Assembly: GCF_000699445.3 (NCBI RefSeq)
Contig: NC_067196.1
Span: 7,621,616 to 7,685,615 of the forward strand
Direction: 5' to 3'
Length of the DNA: 64,000 nt
Source of the DNA: Schistosoma haematobium
Lineage: Eukaryota; Platyhelminthes; Trematoda; Strigeidida; Schistosomatidae
In this document: piece after piece, positions 21,172-31,727 of the stretch
How positions within the stretch are numbered: position 1 is the stretch's first letter
Layout: each line of letters begins with the position of its first letter
Position numbers and translations under genes: made by a program
The notes under the pieces: model-generated
Database searches by the model: none
Told to the model about the DNA's origin: nothing
Seen by the model: the letters and a program-made list of their open reading frames with translations, nothing else

Positions 21172-23946
21172 TTTATTATTGCTTCCTTGGGTTGTTTGAA
21201 TAGCAACTGATGAAGGAGATGTGGATGGAGGTAACTGAAAATTTAATTGAAAAAATCTGACAGTTGATATAAATCAATATAAGTAGTTCAGAATAAATAG
21301 CTAATATTGATTAACTAGGAAAATTTAGAAAGGGATATTACTGTAAACATTTACTTCTATCATTTTGTCGTAGAATCAGCAGTACTAAGTAGAACAGATG
21401 TTATTGAGTTAGTAATGCAAACTATTTGGGATTGCGACACACGGAATCGAATTCAGTTCCTTTTGTTTCAAATGCCTACCGTGTTATTCAATTAGCAAAT
21501 GAATTCAGAAAATCTTCCGATTGTGTATGATTCTTTATTTCATTTGCGATAGAATAGATTATCTCATGCGAAATGGGAAGAAATGGCTTTCTTAGATTCT
21601 AATGTTAGTTATGGTACATTTACTCAATAAAGCCTGTAACATAATAGCTCAATGAAGCAGTTTGCAAGTGAAGTATAAATGTCATGGAACTAGCAACAAT
21701 CGGATAATTCATATCATTGAAAACTAAATCAAGATATTTTTCATGTTTGTAATATTTGATCACTGAGTAATATGCACTGTCAAATTTTCTAGTCTTTAGT
21801 CCGGATCAAACTTCAATCATCAGGTTTTAATATCGCTTCCAACCTAAAAAAATCAACATAACGGTACACTTTGTTTAAGGTTAAATGGTTGAAGTAAATC
21901 CGTGAAAATCTCTAAGCATGATTTTTGTGATAGTGGACATGTTCAAACAAGACCTAGAAAAACTCCACAAAGAACTGAAGCTACCTAGCTCGTTCAAACT
22001 ATGTTAGCGTTATAACCACAGAGGTTGACGACTATTCTTCTGTTGTGCAGAAATGAGTTTTGTACTAATTAGATACATTGTAACTAAATATATGTTTATC
22101 CACGAGAAAATGTTAGAAATGAAATGTAATTGAAAATAACCTTTTGGATATCAAGTTAATCAGTTGAAGAAACTATTATACTTATAACTATATTGATAAA
22201 TGAAACGAAAAAAGAGGAACATCGCTCCGTGATGAATTCAAATCAATCTAACTTATTCATATAAGAGTATATCATAATTTTTCTTTGACCTTATTCTGGA
22301 ATCCATGTCCTATTGGATTATGCAGGATTTGAAGAACAATATGAAATGTTTTAAGTCTTATTGAATGGCCTAATAAAACTCATTTAGATCATTTGAGTAT
22401 AAATTCTAGGCTTTTATAAAGTGTTACCCTTATCCTCACTCTGAATGGTCTTACATAAGAATCAGCAGGTTTTCACTGACCAAATGCTTATCTATTTCAT
22501 TTACTTATTAATTTTTAATAATGATTACTTCTAAACAAAAAATGAATAAACAAAGATGGATATTGACTATTAGTGAAATTCGCGACGCGCGTTTCGTTCT
22601 GTTTAGAACTCGTCAGCTGGATAAACCTGCATCTCAGAGTTGATGTTCAATCCAGGAATTGAACCCAGTACCATTCGCTTCAAACGTCATCACGTTATCC
22701 ACTTAGTTACTGGGTCCTGATATTCACTTTCTTGTGAAACGTAGTGAAGTTTAAAATCACTTGGTTTTGTTTGATTGAATCTTACAATTGATTTTATGAT
22801 TAAAGTTGATTACTCTCTAATAAGCATATAATAATTCTTGTCACATTGCTTCGATATTGTCTTAAGTCACAAGTATTGTAAGCAAAGATAGACAGTGGTT
22901 AGTAGTGGAATCCAGGATGTGTGCACATATGCTAATACAAGACTGATCAATTGTAGTACTAAACATCAAAGAGGAAGATTCAACTAAACCACACCAAGTG
23001 AAACAAAATGAATAACCCGAATATATTTTATTTGGAAAAAATTTGTTTTAATCAAACGAAATATGTTTCCTTCATTAAATAAGTCTAATTTTGAGATGAT
23101 CAGAATAACATAGTTCTATTATAAACTAGCTATTAACAAACTTCAAGAAGTATTTCTTGGAGTTCTATTTAGAAGTTAAGACCAGTGGAGTTCAACCGGG
23201 TCTGTTATAAGACAATAACTCACTGAAGACAGTGATGAATATGTCGCTCGGTTTCATGGATTACTTGAAGTTAGACATTAAAACCGTCGGATACCGGCCG
23301 TCTCAGTGGCCTAGTGGTTAAGTGCTCACATGCGAGACTGATATGTCCTGAGTTCGAATCTCTTGAGGTGGGATCGTGGATGCCCACTGTTGAGAAATCC
23401 TACAGTAAGATGAAATGGCCGTCCACTGCTTCTACTGTTTTCCATAATGATCTAACTTCAATTGACTTATGATCTCAACTATTAAAAAAACAACAATAAT
23501 ATTCATTGAATAATTAAAACAATAAATAAATCCACTTACAAATATACGAAATGGTATAGTATGTTGATTACATTTATTAATTAATTTTAATTGAAATGGT
23601 GATAAATCATTGATCGTTAAAGTTTGACTAAATATTCCATAGGAATCATCACTTAATACAATCGATGAAATATCTTCAATCGATTCAATTTTCTTTTTTA
23701 TTTTTCTTTTAAATTTATTTTTCCATGTTTTTTTAGTTTGATTTTTTATATTATTATAAATAGGTAATTGTTTATCAATAATTAATGAATGATTTGGCCA
23801 TAAACATTTTGTATAAATTAATAATTCTTTTTGAAATGTCAATCCTAATACATCTAAATCATCACGACCAAAACGATATGAACATGTAAAGATTAAGAAA
23901 ACATATTCGGTATTCTTTATATCTTGTGATATTAATAGAACTCCAT
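21172..23946 (-). CDS. Arrestin, two internal exons
   Basis: Arrestins bind activated, phosphorylated G-protein-coupled receptors in the cytoplasm and uncouple or scaffold them. Exon A is 23946-23540 (acceptor TTATACAG, donor GTAAGTGG) and exon B is 21234-21172 (acceptor TTTTCAG, donor GTAAGTAC), joined in phase 0. Exon A opens with (D)GVLLISQDI, then YVFLIFTCSYRFGRDDLDVL and GLTFQKELL: the N-domain strand and the finger loop that inserts into the receptor. It ends LKLINKCNQHTIPFRIF. Exon B adds LPPSTSPSSVAIQTTQGSNN, matching the LP-S-V-LQ-G stretch that normally follows. About 63 residues, rich in Lys and Ser, lie between KCLWP and LSPFQLKL, where beta-arrestins have about seven (from memory). 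The 2305-bp intron holds Smα and SINE-B copies. Upstream exons (start codon, polar-core N-terminus) and the C-domain exons were not found, so the gene is partial here. Confidence 0.88.
21425..21500 (-). mobile_element. Degenerate SM-alpha tRNA-like region
   Basis: GGAATCGAATTCAGTTCCTT, TTGTTTCAAATGCC and GTGTTATTCAATTAGC parallel the antisense Smα tRNA-like part. No ribozyme is left. Confidence 0.35.
22545..23010 (-). mobile_element. Two SM-alpha pieces in the arrestin intron
   Basis: The first piece (22551-22735) is antisense with ribozyme and tRNA-like part; box B is the reverse of GGTTCAATTCC. The second piece (22838-23010) is an inverted composite. Its antisense 3' part (TAAGTCACAAGTATTGTAAG ... 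GGAATCCAGGA) switches at about 22919 to sense (GTGCACATATGC ... CACCAAGTGAAAC). Confidence 0.85.
22575..22625 (-). ncRNA. SM-alpha hammerhead ribozyme, core intact, helix I broken
   Basis: On the minus strand the core is CUGACGA (22616-22610). Helix II is GUUC/GAAC with loop UAAACA, a compensated variant of the usual GUCC/GGAC. The second core strand is GAAAC, helix III CGCGCG, and cleavage triplet GUC. Helix I AUCCAG no longer pairs with the sequence after the cut (GCGAAU), so self-cleavage is doubtful. Confidence 0.7.
23125..23500 (+). mobile_element. SINE-B near-complete sense copy
   Basis: The 5' region, box A TGGCCTAGTGG at about 23308, box B AGTTCGAATCT at about 23351, ribozyme region and tail are in order. 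The core is lost (UUGAGAA; GAUGAAAU). It ends 40 bases before the arrestin exon donor site. Confidence 0.9.
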
Positions 23947-24584
23947 CTGTATAATGAAATTTAAAACAAACAAAAAAGAAAAGAAAAAAGAAAAATGCAT
24001 TTAGTAACAATTATAAGAGTTTGTAATAAGTTTTGTTTTAGTGATTTGGGATCTGATTCTAAGTAAGATCGTTTCTGATTGCTATTGAGATATACCTATT
24101 GTCAATCCTTGTATATAATTATCGATTTAAATAATGGCGTTAGTCAATAACAGAATTAAATAAGTCAAATAATATGAGGATGAACTTCGAATCTGTATAT
24201 TTTATACAATCTTTGATCCAGACAAAATATTGGTAAAGTGAAAAGAAGAGAGTAAAGTGAAATAACGTGCGATGGAGAAGGTATGTGAGTCAACTTCATT
24301 TAGTACTAGCGTTAATCAATATTTATAGTCACACAAAAATAAGTTACAGACATGTGATAAATAATGGGATAAGAAGAGCATACATATATGCGCTCATATA
24401 AAAACAGTCAAGATTGATAAGTGAATAATTAACAAAGTCAAAATGTGACTCAATTAGAATGAATAAATTGGACTGTTCAAAAGCTAGAATAAGGTATATG
24501 GACTTAACATAATAACCGAAACTACAAGTTAATTCAATATCATTAATAAATTACTCTAACACAGTTAATTAATGTTATGATTTG
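23947..24584. other. Intronic or intergenic sequence upstream of the arrestin exon
   Basis: A T-rich pyrimidine tract (minus strand) precedes the acceptor at 23947. No upstream exon was recognised. Confidence 0.5.
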
Positions 24585-24890
24585 TCGTTTGAATGCTTAT
24601 TGTCTTGGCTCTTTTAATGCTACCTTTTGTATCTGGTCATCGCTGATTGTTATTTCGGAAACGCTTATCATTTATACTCGGAACAAGAGACCTCTGCAAT
24701 TCCCACGATGCAAAAGTTAGAACACAAAGACTGGTATAAGTGATGATTTATTAACCCCAAAACACGACGACGACAACAACACTAGTAGAAAATACACTCA
24801 TTTATATATTGATTGTACACTCATTTTGATTAATAACTAGGATGAAATCACATATAAGAAACATACTTAGAGTTATTACAAATCACATAT
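24585..24890 (-). mobile_element. LTR-like repeat L2, inverted copy
   Basis: On the minus strand it aligns over about 290 bases with 47960-48260. It runs from TAATAACTCTAAG through GATTTCATCCTAGTTATTAA, GTTAATAAATCATCACTTAT (possible AATAAA) and TCGTGGGAATTGCAGAGG to GAGTATAAATGATAA. The relation to a specific retroelement is not established. Confidence 0.6.
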
Positions 24891-25179
24891 TGAGCGTAGT
24901 TCACGTCAATGGAATACAAGAATATCGTATATTAAACAGAATAAAATATCATACGAGAAAAGAAAAGAGTAACCATTACATTGAATCAAACGGAAGTAAT
25001 CCTGAACAATAACTCATGATGAGTAAACTCAATCGAAAATTGACTTTTCTTTCCATCATATCAATCAAAACAAATAACAAAAATCTTTTGTTAAAAATTA
25101 AATTATCAGTTTAGTATGTACACATACATGGATACTGGTTTCTTTGTTGAAGCATGCTGACTTGTATGAAACTTTATTC
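24891..25179. other. AT-rich spacer
   Basis: Nothing recognised. Confidence 0.5.
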
Positions 25180-25320
25180 AAAGACTTTCTTAAACAGAGC
25201 AAGAACAACGATTGGAGTAGAATAATATGTTTTTTATTATATTTCGTTAGATTCTTATCAGCTCCTTACAACCTAAATGATTTGAAAATCATTGTTTATC
25301 TATTAATCAAACTATTTTGA
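25180..25320 (-). mobile_element. PLE family 1 terminal repeat, detached copy
   Basis: It matches the terminal repeats at 26025-26130 and 57905-58000. On the minus strand it has GTAAGGAGCUGAUAAGAAUC and CUAACGAAAUAUAAUA, ending ACAUAUUAUUCUACUCC. The first hammerhead core strand is mutated (CUGAUAA); GAAA and much of helix III survive. Confidence 0.65.
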
Positions 25321-25554
25321 TCATTCTAGAGATTCTTTCAAATGAACAGTTGATAATTGAATTTGAACAAATAATCGAATGTATATTGCTAAGGAATCAA
25401 ATAAACCTTCTGGTTTCTATGTATTATTGATTTTTGTTTAGAAAACCGATTTACAAAAAGAAAAAAGAAAAGTTCCTTGAAAGTGAATTTTAGAAAATGT
25501 TTCCGGAATCATATCTTATTATAATCAGAGAAAGTAGTTTTGTGGATAATATAG
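25321..25554. other. AT-rich spacer
   Basis: No feature seen. Confidence 0.4.
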
Positions 25555-25798
25555 AAATTATTTAGTAGTTGAATTCATTAGTCAATTGAAGATAGACCAT
25601 TGTAGAAAATTCGGAAGAACTGTATGGTTGCTTTGTCCTAGTATTAGACTTTTTATTAGTGTACATTTACGATCCTGTCTCGTGAGATACGAACCCAGGA
25701 CCTAACAGTCTTACACGCGTACCTGTAGATTACTGAGTTGGTCGGTATCTAGTGGTGTTAATGTCTAACTTCAACCGATCCACGAAGTTGCACCACTA
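25555..25798 (-). mobile_element. SINE-B antisense copy, diverged
   Basis: Tail, box B (reverse of GGTTCGTATCT) and the start of the 5' region are present. The ribozyme core is fully lost. Confidence 0.8.
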
Positions 25799-26024
25799 GA
25801 GATCCAAATGATAAATTTATTAAAGAATAAACTTTTCATTGAAATATCAAATTATACTAATATGAAAATAAAATGGAAAGTTTTTCTTCCCTTAGATATT
25901 ACGTATAGTTAATTAATGTGTAATACATGTTATATAACAGATGTATTACAGTCTAGTACACTAAAATTTATTGCATAGATATAATCATGATTATTTAGCT
26001 AATGAACAGTACTCGTAAACATAG
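25799..26024. other. AT-rich spacer
   Basis: No feature seen. Confidence 0.4.
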
Positions 26025-27070
26025 TTCCGTTTATTATCTTACAGAGAACAAGAAGAAATATTGATGCAGAATAATATGTTATTCATTTTATTTCGTTAGG
26101 TTCGCATCAGCCCCTTTACAACCTAAATTATTTGAAAATTAACATTAGTACAGATATTGACATATTTATACATACGACAGTGATTAAAGATGAATACATA
26201 TATGATGATCTTGAGAAAATTCCGATAGAGTTCAATAAGGTCATAAAAATTGCTTGTTTCGGAGAAAATAAATGAAGTTTGAGAGGTAAAGTTTCAGAAC
26301 ATTTAACTAGTGATTAGAACGCATGGAGTTAACAAATATTAGGTGATTGTGTAATTAATATGGTGAAGATTTGTAGCTCAGGTGGATGATTTTGGTGGAG
26401 TTTTGTTCTCTGAGCTGGATGGTTTGGTCGTGGAGCTTTCATCGTTCTTCTGAACGACATCATCAGCACAAACTTCAGATAGAAGTGAAGTGTTCGAACA
26501 AGAACCAATCAACATCGAGGTGCACAGGACAAGCTGTGAAACACATATGGAGAAATTCGAACACTTCACTTCTATCTGACGTTTGTGCTGATGATGTCGT
26601 TCAGAAGAACGATGAAAGCTCCACGATCAAACCATCCAGCTCAGAGAACAAAACTCCACCAAAATTGTGTAATTAAGTATAATAATAAAGAAAGATATGA
26701 ATTGAAATCAATCAGTTATAAATTAAATAAAAAAGACAATGATGTAATTTAAACTTCAGAAAGAGTTGAAATAATGAATGACGTAATTAATAAAAAGCGG
26801 GGTTTAATGTTACAAAGGCAAACAAAAATTTATTACTGTCTTTTTTGTATACATAGATCTGGTTTTAGACGTTTGATTGTGATCGTTTCGGCAAATTTCA
26901 AAGGGTTGGAATTAGATTGTTTGTTAATCACCTTGAAGGACTTCAGTGTATCGACTTTATATCCTGCATCAATGAGATGTTTTGCGATGACATTACTGAA
27001 TGCCATAAATCCATTTCATCTTAGACTTTTCAAGGTATGTTCTTTGAATCGGACACAAACTCTCTGACAA
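26025..27070 (-). pseudogene. Penelope-like element family 1: endonuclease end and terminal repeat
   Basis: On the minus strand, RERVCVRFKEHT-type sequence (about 27065-27030) is followed by FSNVIAKHLIDAGYKVDTLK, SFKVINKQSNSNPLKFAETI and TIKRLKPDLCIQKRQ, then a stop at about 26850. This is the C-terminal half of the GIY-YIG endonuclease. A noncoding 3' part follows that aligns with 57580-57900, then a terminal repeat (26130-26025) with CUGAUGC, GAACCUAACGAAAUAAAAUG and AACAUAUUAUUCUGC. There the hammerhead is nearly complete, but A9 is C and helix I is lost. A separate hairpin element is inserted at 26359-26663. The RT and the first half of the endonuclease are missing. Confidence 0.8.
26359..26663. 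mobile_element. Hairpin insertion with 13-bp target-site duplication
   Basis: Arms at about 26390-26500 and 26550-26663 are near-perfect reverse complements, separated by about 50 bases. The insertion is bounded by ATTGTGTAATTAA at 26346-26358 and 26664-26676. Both arms can be read as the same peptide, SNTSLLSDVCADDVVQKND then ESSTxKPSSSENKTPPK, followed in the left arm by a stop (SST*). The left arm has about 30 more bases at its outer end. It looks like the 3' end of a coding retroelement inserted as an inverted pair. I do not recognise the parent. Confidence 0.75.
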
Positions 27071-28085
27071 TTGTCATTAACAATACAATTGTGCCTCAAA
27101 TTCGATTCATATACGCTAATGATTATTGAACATTCCAACTATTAGAATTTCATTAGCAATAAGGGTCATATAATCTGTCCAGTTTTGTTTAGACACAGAT
27201 TAATTTTCATTTAGTCATAATGTATAAACCTTTTAAATGAAACTTAAATGTTGGATATTTTTGAGTTTGGTTATTTAAACTCAAATACATAGAAGTGTAT
27301 ATATTTTGAATTACAGTACATCAATCAAGGGCACAATTGTTACAGAACATTCTAAATCACTAAATTTTCTTAGAATTGCAATAGAATTTGACTTTCTTAA
27401 TGAGGTGCTAACTGCTCAAGTCTCAAATTTCGAATAAAATCGTTGATCACCCCTAGTCAGTTCAAAAAGGTATAAACTATACACAAAGACAGTTATAATA
27501 GATATGAAAGATCATATTTAGTGATTAATATTACTGATTTATTATTGATTATTATTACTGATTATTACTGATGAAATCTAAATGAATGGTAGTAAAAGAA
27601 ACAACTCATATGTTTATGCATCATGTAGTTAACTTCTTAAATTCTTCCGAAACTTAGATTGTAAGTTTAAACTCCACTTTATCAAACTAAAAAATCTAAA
27701 CCCAACACAAAATTTGTTTATTCGAATGCCGAGCCCATTTTTCTTTAAATTATTACATGCTACCCATATTTTATTTCATTTTTTTGTTTGTTTCACAGAA
27801 ACATTCATTCATTTCTAAAGGTTACCGGATCATTTTAAGAAAACATAGTGATTTAGAATGAACAAACTTAATAATTGAATTATGTTCTTCTAAAGGGAAA
27901 TAAACGGTTAAACATTATATCATTTAAAGTTAATACATAAATTAGATCAGAGTGAAAAATCATATTGTATTTCACATCATGACAGTATATTACAGAATCT
28001 TTTTCAGTAATACCTTTGATCATTATTTCTCTGCAGGAATATTTTACATCAAAAATAGTAATGTCTGACTAAATGGGAAATCAAT

Positions 28086-28086
<1 letters not shown>
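27071..28086. other. AT-rich spacer
   Basis: No further PLE coding sequence or host exon was recognised. Confidence 0.5.
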
Positions 28087-28130
<44 letters not shown>

Positions 28131-28144
28131 GTAATAATAATAAT
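28087..28144. repeat. (AAT)n microsatellite
   Basis: Nearly pure AAT units with one AGT interruption. Confidence 0.95.
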
Positions 28145-28277
28145 AAAAGAAGCATTGCAGTACAAAGTTGTAATTAGTTTAACAAAACAATAATTTGGCT
28201 TTCGATGGCTTCAATTGATTCAATTTTTAAGACCTTACTATAACTTAATAAAAAAAATTACAATTACAACATACCGA

Positions 28278-28705
28278 AAGGATACTGCTCGGGTGCCCAA
28301 ACCGAAGCATATGGTTTTCTAAGGCGGCCACGCCCGAAGCCTTCAACCTGAAGGCCTGATCAACAAGGCAGTGGAGCAACATAAGGAGATGCAGTCCCAT
28401 GGTAGCCGGTGACCAACGATTGGTTCATACGCCATTTATTTCCTCAGGATACTTGAGCCCGTATGCACCATTGGTTTGGAATCAGGGTTTTCCAACTCCC
28501 CTAGGTGGACTCTTCAAGTCCACCAACCCGGTTAAAGCTTCGGATATTCACTTTTCGTCCTCGCAATTTCGTAAACAACACCCCCGCCACGAGAAGGCAG
28601 TGATTAGGACTTCCCTGGCAGAGGCTATATACGCGTCGCCATGTGAGAGCATTACGAGAGGGAGAGTGGACTCTCACAGCTCTCGGCCGTACCAGGACAT
28701 ATAGG
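28278..28705 (-). repeat. Dispersed repeat family C, best-preserved copy
   Basis: It has much higher GC than its surroundings. Blocks shared with the other three copies include CCAAACCGAAGCATATGGTT, GGAGATGCAGTCCCATGG, CACCATTGGTTTGGAATCAG and ACTTTTCGTCCTCGCAATTT. A 101-codon plus-strand frame crosses it but is antisense to the presumed orientation and resembles no family I know. No terminal repeats or target-site duplication were found. Confidence 0.75.
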
Positions 28706-28769
28706 GACAGATTGGAGTGTAGTTTTTGATCTATAATTTAAATTACTTATGAAATATAAAACTCAAGGT

Positions 28770-29105
28770 TTTATAAGTAAAGATAGATGGTGGCTAGCAC
28801 TGAAGTCAAGAATACATATTTCATCCCATTTGACACTCGTCAGCTAGATGTTTCTGCATCCTAAATTTTTAATATTCACTTCGGGACTCAAATTCAGAGT
28901 CATTTGCTTCAATCTCCATTGAGTTATCCACTAAGTGGGTGAAATGTGAGTCCCAGATTCCATTGCTAGCCACTATCTATCTTTGCTTATAATGTTTGTG
29001 ACTTAAGGCAACATCAAAACAATCCATACAGAATGCACATATACCATTAATCGATTGTTCAACTTCAGTCCTAAACACCAATAGAAAGATTCAGAAAACA
29101 AAACA
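28770..29105 (+). mobile_element. SM-alpha inverted composite
   Basis: An antisense unit (28775-28930) with decayed ribozyme (CUAGCUGACGAGUG kept; GAAAC changed to GAAAU) and tRNA-like part is followed by a sense 3' half from about 28947 (AGATTCCATTGCTAGCCACT). The sense half begins within a few bases of the hammerhead cleavage site. Confidence 0.85.
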
Positions 29106-29448
29106 TCTATCTGCTCTGCATCAAAATAATAATAATAAATAGTTAATTGTTACTAGAACAAGTATTCTATTTAAGAACAATTATCTATTCTTTAATAAAA
29201 TTCATGACGAGGTTAATATTGAAGAATATTGTTATAGTTAATTAATAAATCTTTAATATTACAATAAATGGTATGTATTTGACTTGTATTGAATTAAATC
29301 AATCAGAAGAAAAATAAGCAGAAGAAAAGAAAAAAACAAGAAAAGGAAAAAGAAAGCTTAAAATTGTATTTTCATTATTATCAATATTTTTCTTTCATTT
29401 TATTTTATTTTCTCAATAAAATAAATGAAACTAATAATTATCGGAAGG
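29106..29448. other. AT-rich spacer
   Basis: Nothing recognised. Confidence 0.5.
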
Positions 29449-30000
29449 GGTTTTGTGGAGATTTTAGTAAGTTCAGTTGAAGTCAATTAAAGCTAGACTA
29501 CCATGGAAAACCTGAAAGCACTGGATGGCCTTGCGGGATTTCAACGCAGGACCTATCAGTCTCGCGCCAAGCGCTTAACCAACTAGACCACTGAGCCGAT
29601 CGGCACCTAACGGTGATAATGTCTAACTTCAACTAATCCACGAAACTGAGCCACCGTACACCGTTAAGTGAGCTTATATCTCACAACAGACCTGGTTGAA
29701 CTCTACTTGTAACGGCTTCTCTGTGGGACTTCAGGAAATGCCTGTTGAAGTCAATCACTAGTGAGCAAATTATTATTATTATTATCAGAAGGGGTTTTGT
29801 GGAGATTTTAGTCTAGTGGTCTAGTGGTTAAGCGCTAGCGTGCGAGACTGATAGGTCGTGGGTTCAAATCTCGCGGGGAACTGGATCATGGATGCACACT
29901 GCTGAAGAATCCCACACTAGACCGAAACGGCCTTCCAGTGCTTCCAGGTTTTCGACGGTGGTCTAGCTTCAACTGACTCATGATTTCAACTATTGAAACT
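29449..30000 (+). mobile_element. SINE-B antisense unit, second tail, then sense unit
   Basis: The antisense unit (29449-29775) has lost most of its ribozyme by deletion between GATGGCC and TTGCGGG. After an ATT run it joins another antisense tail (ATCAGAAGGGGTTTTGTGGA). It then switches at about 29815 to a sense unit starting at box A TGGTCTAGTGG; box B is GGTTCAAATCT. The sense ribozyme has CUGAAGA and GAAAC but a weakened helix II and triplet UUC. Confidence 0.9.
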
Positions 30001-30519
30001 AATAATTATTGAATCTAATGGACATTTCCAAAAATGTGGTAACGAGAATTTGACTAATTGAATTAAATTTTTATAAACATTTGGTACCGCCTATTTAAAA
30101 AAAAAGAAAAAGGTAATGAGAATTTAACTATTGAAAAACACTTAATATCGGTCAAGTTCAAACTTATTATTATTATTATTATTATTGGTAAGATAATTTA
30201 TGTCTAAGAAATTTGAAATGTTCCGTATCCATTAAAGTAGCATGAAGTATTTTAACTAGTCCAAACTATTAATTATTTGATAACCCACTAACACAATTAA
30301 AGATGAATGTAAACATTTCTCATACTAAAGAATAAATATATTTTTGGCTAATAATCGAATCATGAATATGCAATTCGTTCTACTTACGATTCATAATAAT
30401 ATTGGGTAGATAATGTTTCTAAATTGATTACAAGTTAAATTAGTAAATAGTAAAATTAATAGGATTCAATCTATATTAAGCAGGACACAAAATACATTAA
30501 ATTAATCACTACCCACTGG
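30001..30519. other. AT-rich spacer with (TTA)n
   Basis: (TTA)n spans 30164-30185; nothing else is seen. Confidence 0.5.
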
Positions 30520-30860
30520 TCAATCTCAGTCTAACAGGAGATCAGTCGCAGCCCGAATAGCTCAGTGTTACCGCCTCTGACTGTGCAGCTGGTTGATACG
30601 AAATCAAACCCATCAATGGATCATCAGTGCCCACAAGATTACAAGCACACCTTGCTGACAAGTGCCAAGTAATACGAAACCTACGTCCAGGGTTTCCTGT
30701 TGACTACCTTCAAACACTATCTTATCTCAACATAGTGCACGCAATTTTGAGTCACCTAGATCGGAGGCCACATTGCAACTTAGCCGATAGAATACGATCT
30801 GCATTAAGAAGGACCTGACATACATGACATTGATCAGCATCCTGTGATCAATCAATCATA
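30520..30860 (+). mobile_element. SINE-C: third tRNA-like element with hammerhead
   Basis: A tRNA-like 5' part begins near 30548 (GCCCGAATAGCTCAGTG, box A-like), with GATACGAAATCAAACCC in the place of box B. A hammerhead-like block (30649-30693) and an unrelated tail of about 170 bases follow. The layout is the same as in Smα and SINE-B, but the sequence is different. Only one copy is seen here, so the ends are estimates. A 63-codon frame across it has no recognisable product. Confidence 0.55.
30649..30693 (+). ncRNA. Hammerhead-like ribozyme in SINE-C
   Basis: Helix I is ACCUUG (30649-30654) with CAGGGU (30688-30693), six pairs with one wobble. The first core strand is CUGACAA where CUGANGA is required (G8 to A). 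Helix II has only about three pairs around GCCAAGUAAU. The second core strand is GAAAC, a C-G pair closes a CUAC loop as helix III, and the triplet is GUC with cleavage after 30687. The catalytic G8 change predicts an inactive copy of an active ancestor. Confidence 0.55.
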
Positions 30861-31727
30861 AGTAAAATTTACATACAAGTACTGACTTTGCGAAATTATT
30901 CCATTCATGTAGATATTTCAGATAACGTCATGGTAAAGATTGCTTTTGATTAGTTGTAATATGGTTTTTTGTTTGCATCTTTTTTCATGTATCATAAATG
31001 ATGTAAGTGCGAACTTATAACAAGCATATCCATAACAGATAATCGTTCTTAAGTGACTACTTTCGAGACATAATTGCAGGAGTTCTTGTGACAAGCTGTG
31101 GCCACTGTATTTCAACCACATCGGGTTTAAGGTAGTTATCTAAGAAAGGCATTGGAAGATGATTGTATAACATTAGTTGAATTAAACATGTAAATCATAG
31201 GACAATGGATCAGTAATTTACAGGTCGATTCCCGGGAAAAATCATGAATTCACACATCTGGAAATTTCCGCACTATAAAGGAACAGCCCTTTTTTATAAA
31301 TTCTACGCAAATTATCAAAGAACTATCATCATTCCAAATGAGCTATTAGTGTAATGATGTTTTATCACAGATAAGAAATTGCAACAGTTAAGTTGAATAC
31401 AATAATATCTGAGATTGCATTCTGGAAACAACTGTTTAGAATGGCAAAATGTCAGAACCCTTTTAACACCTTATCTTATATAGTTAGAATATTTTGTTTG
31501 AAACCGTGTACACAAATTATAATAGAAGAAATATAAAGATTTATCAAAAATAAACGTATTTAAATTAGTGGTTAATTATTGCTTCTAAACAAAGGCATAA
31601 TGAATAATCAGATGAAATAAATGAAATGATTGACAATTAGGGAAATGATGTTAATGAAGATTACTCCTTATTTATTATTGTATATTTTATTCTGTCCATA
31701 GCAAACAAAATATCTTTTCTCATAAAC
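30861..31727. other. AT-rich spacer
   Basis: No feature recognised. Confidence 0.5.

Noticed and set aside
26386..26676. Host gene for the SNTSLLSDVCADD peptide
   Set aside because: The same peptide is on both arms of an inverted insertion with target-site duplications inside a PLE, so it is mobile DNA and not a resident gene.
28399..28704. 101-codon ATG frame in family C
   Set aside because: It is not maintained in the other three copies of the repeat and matches no family.
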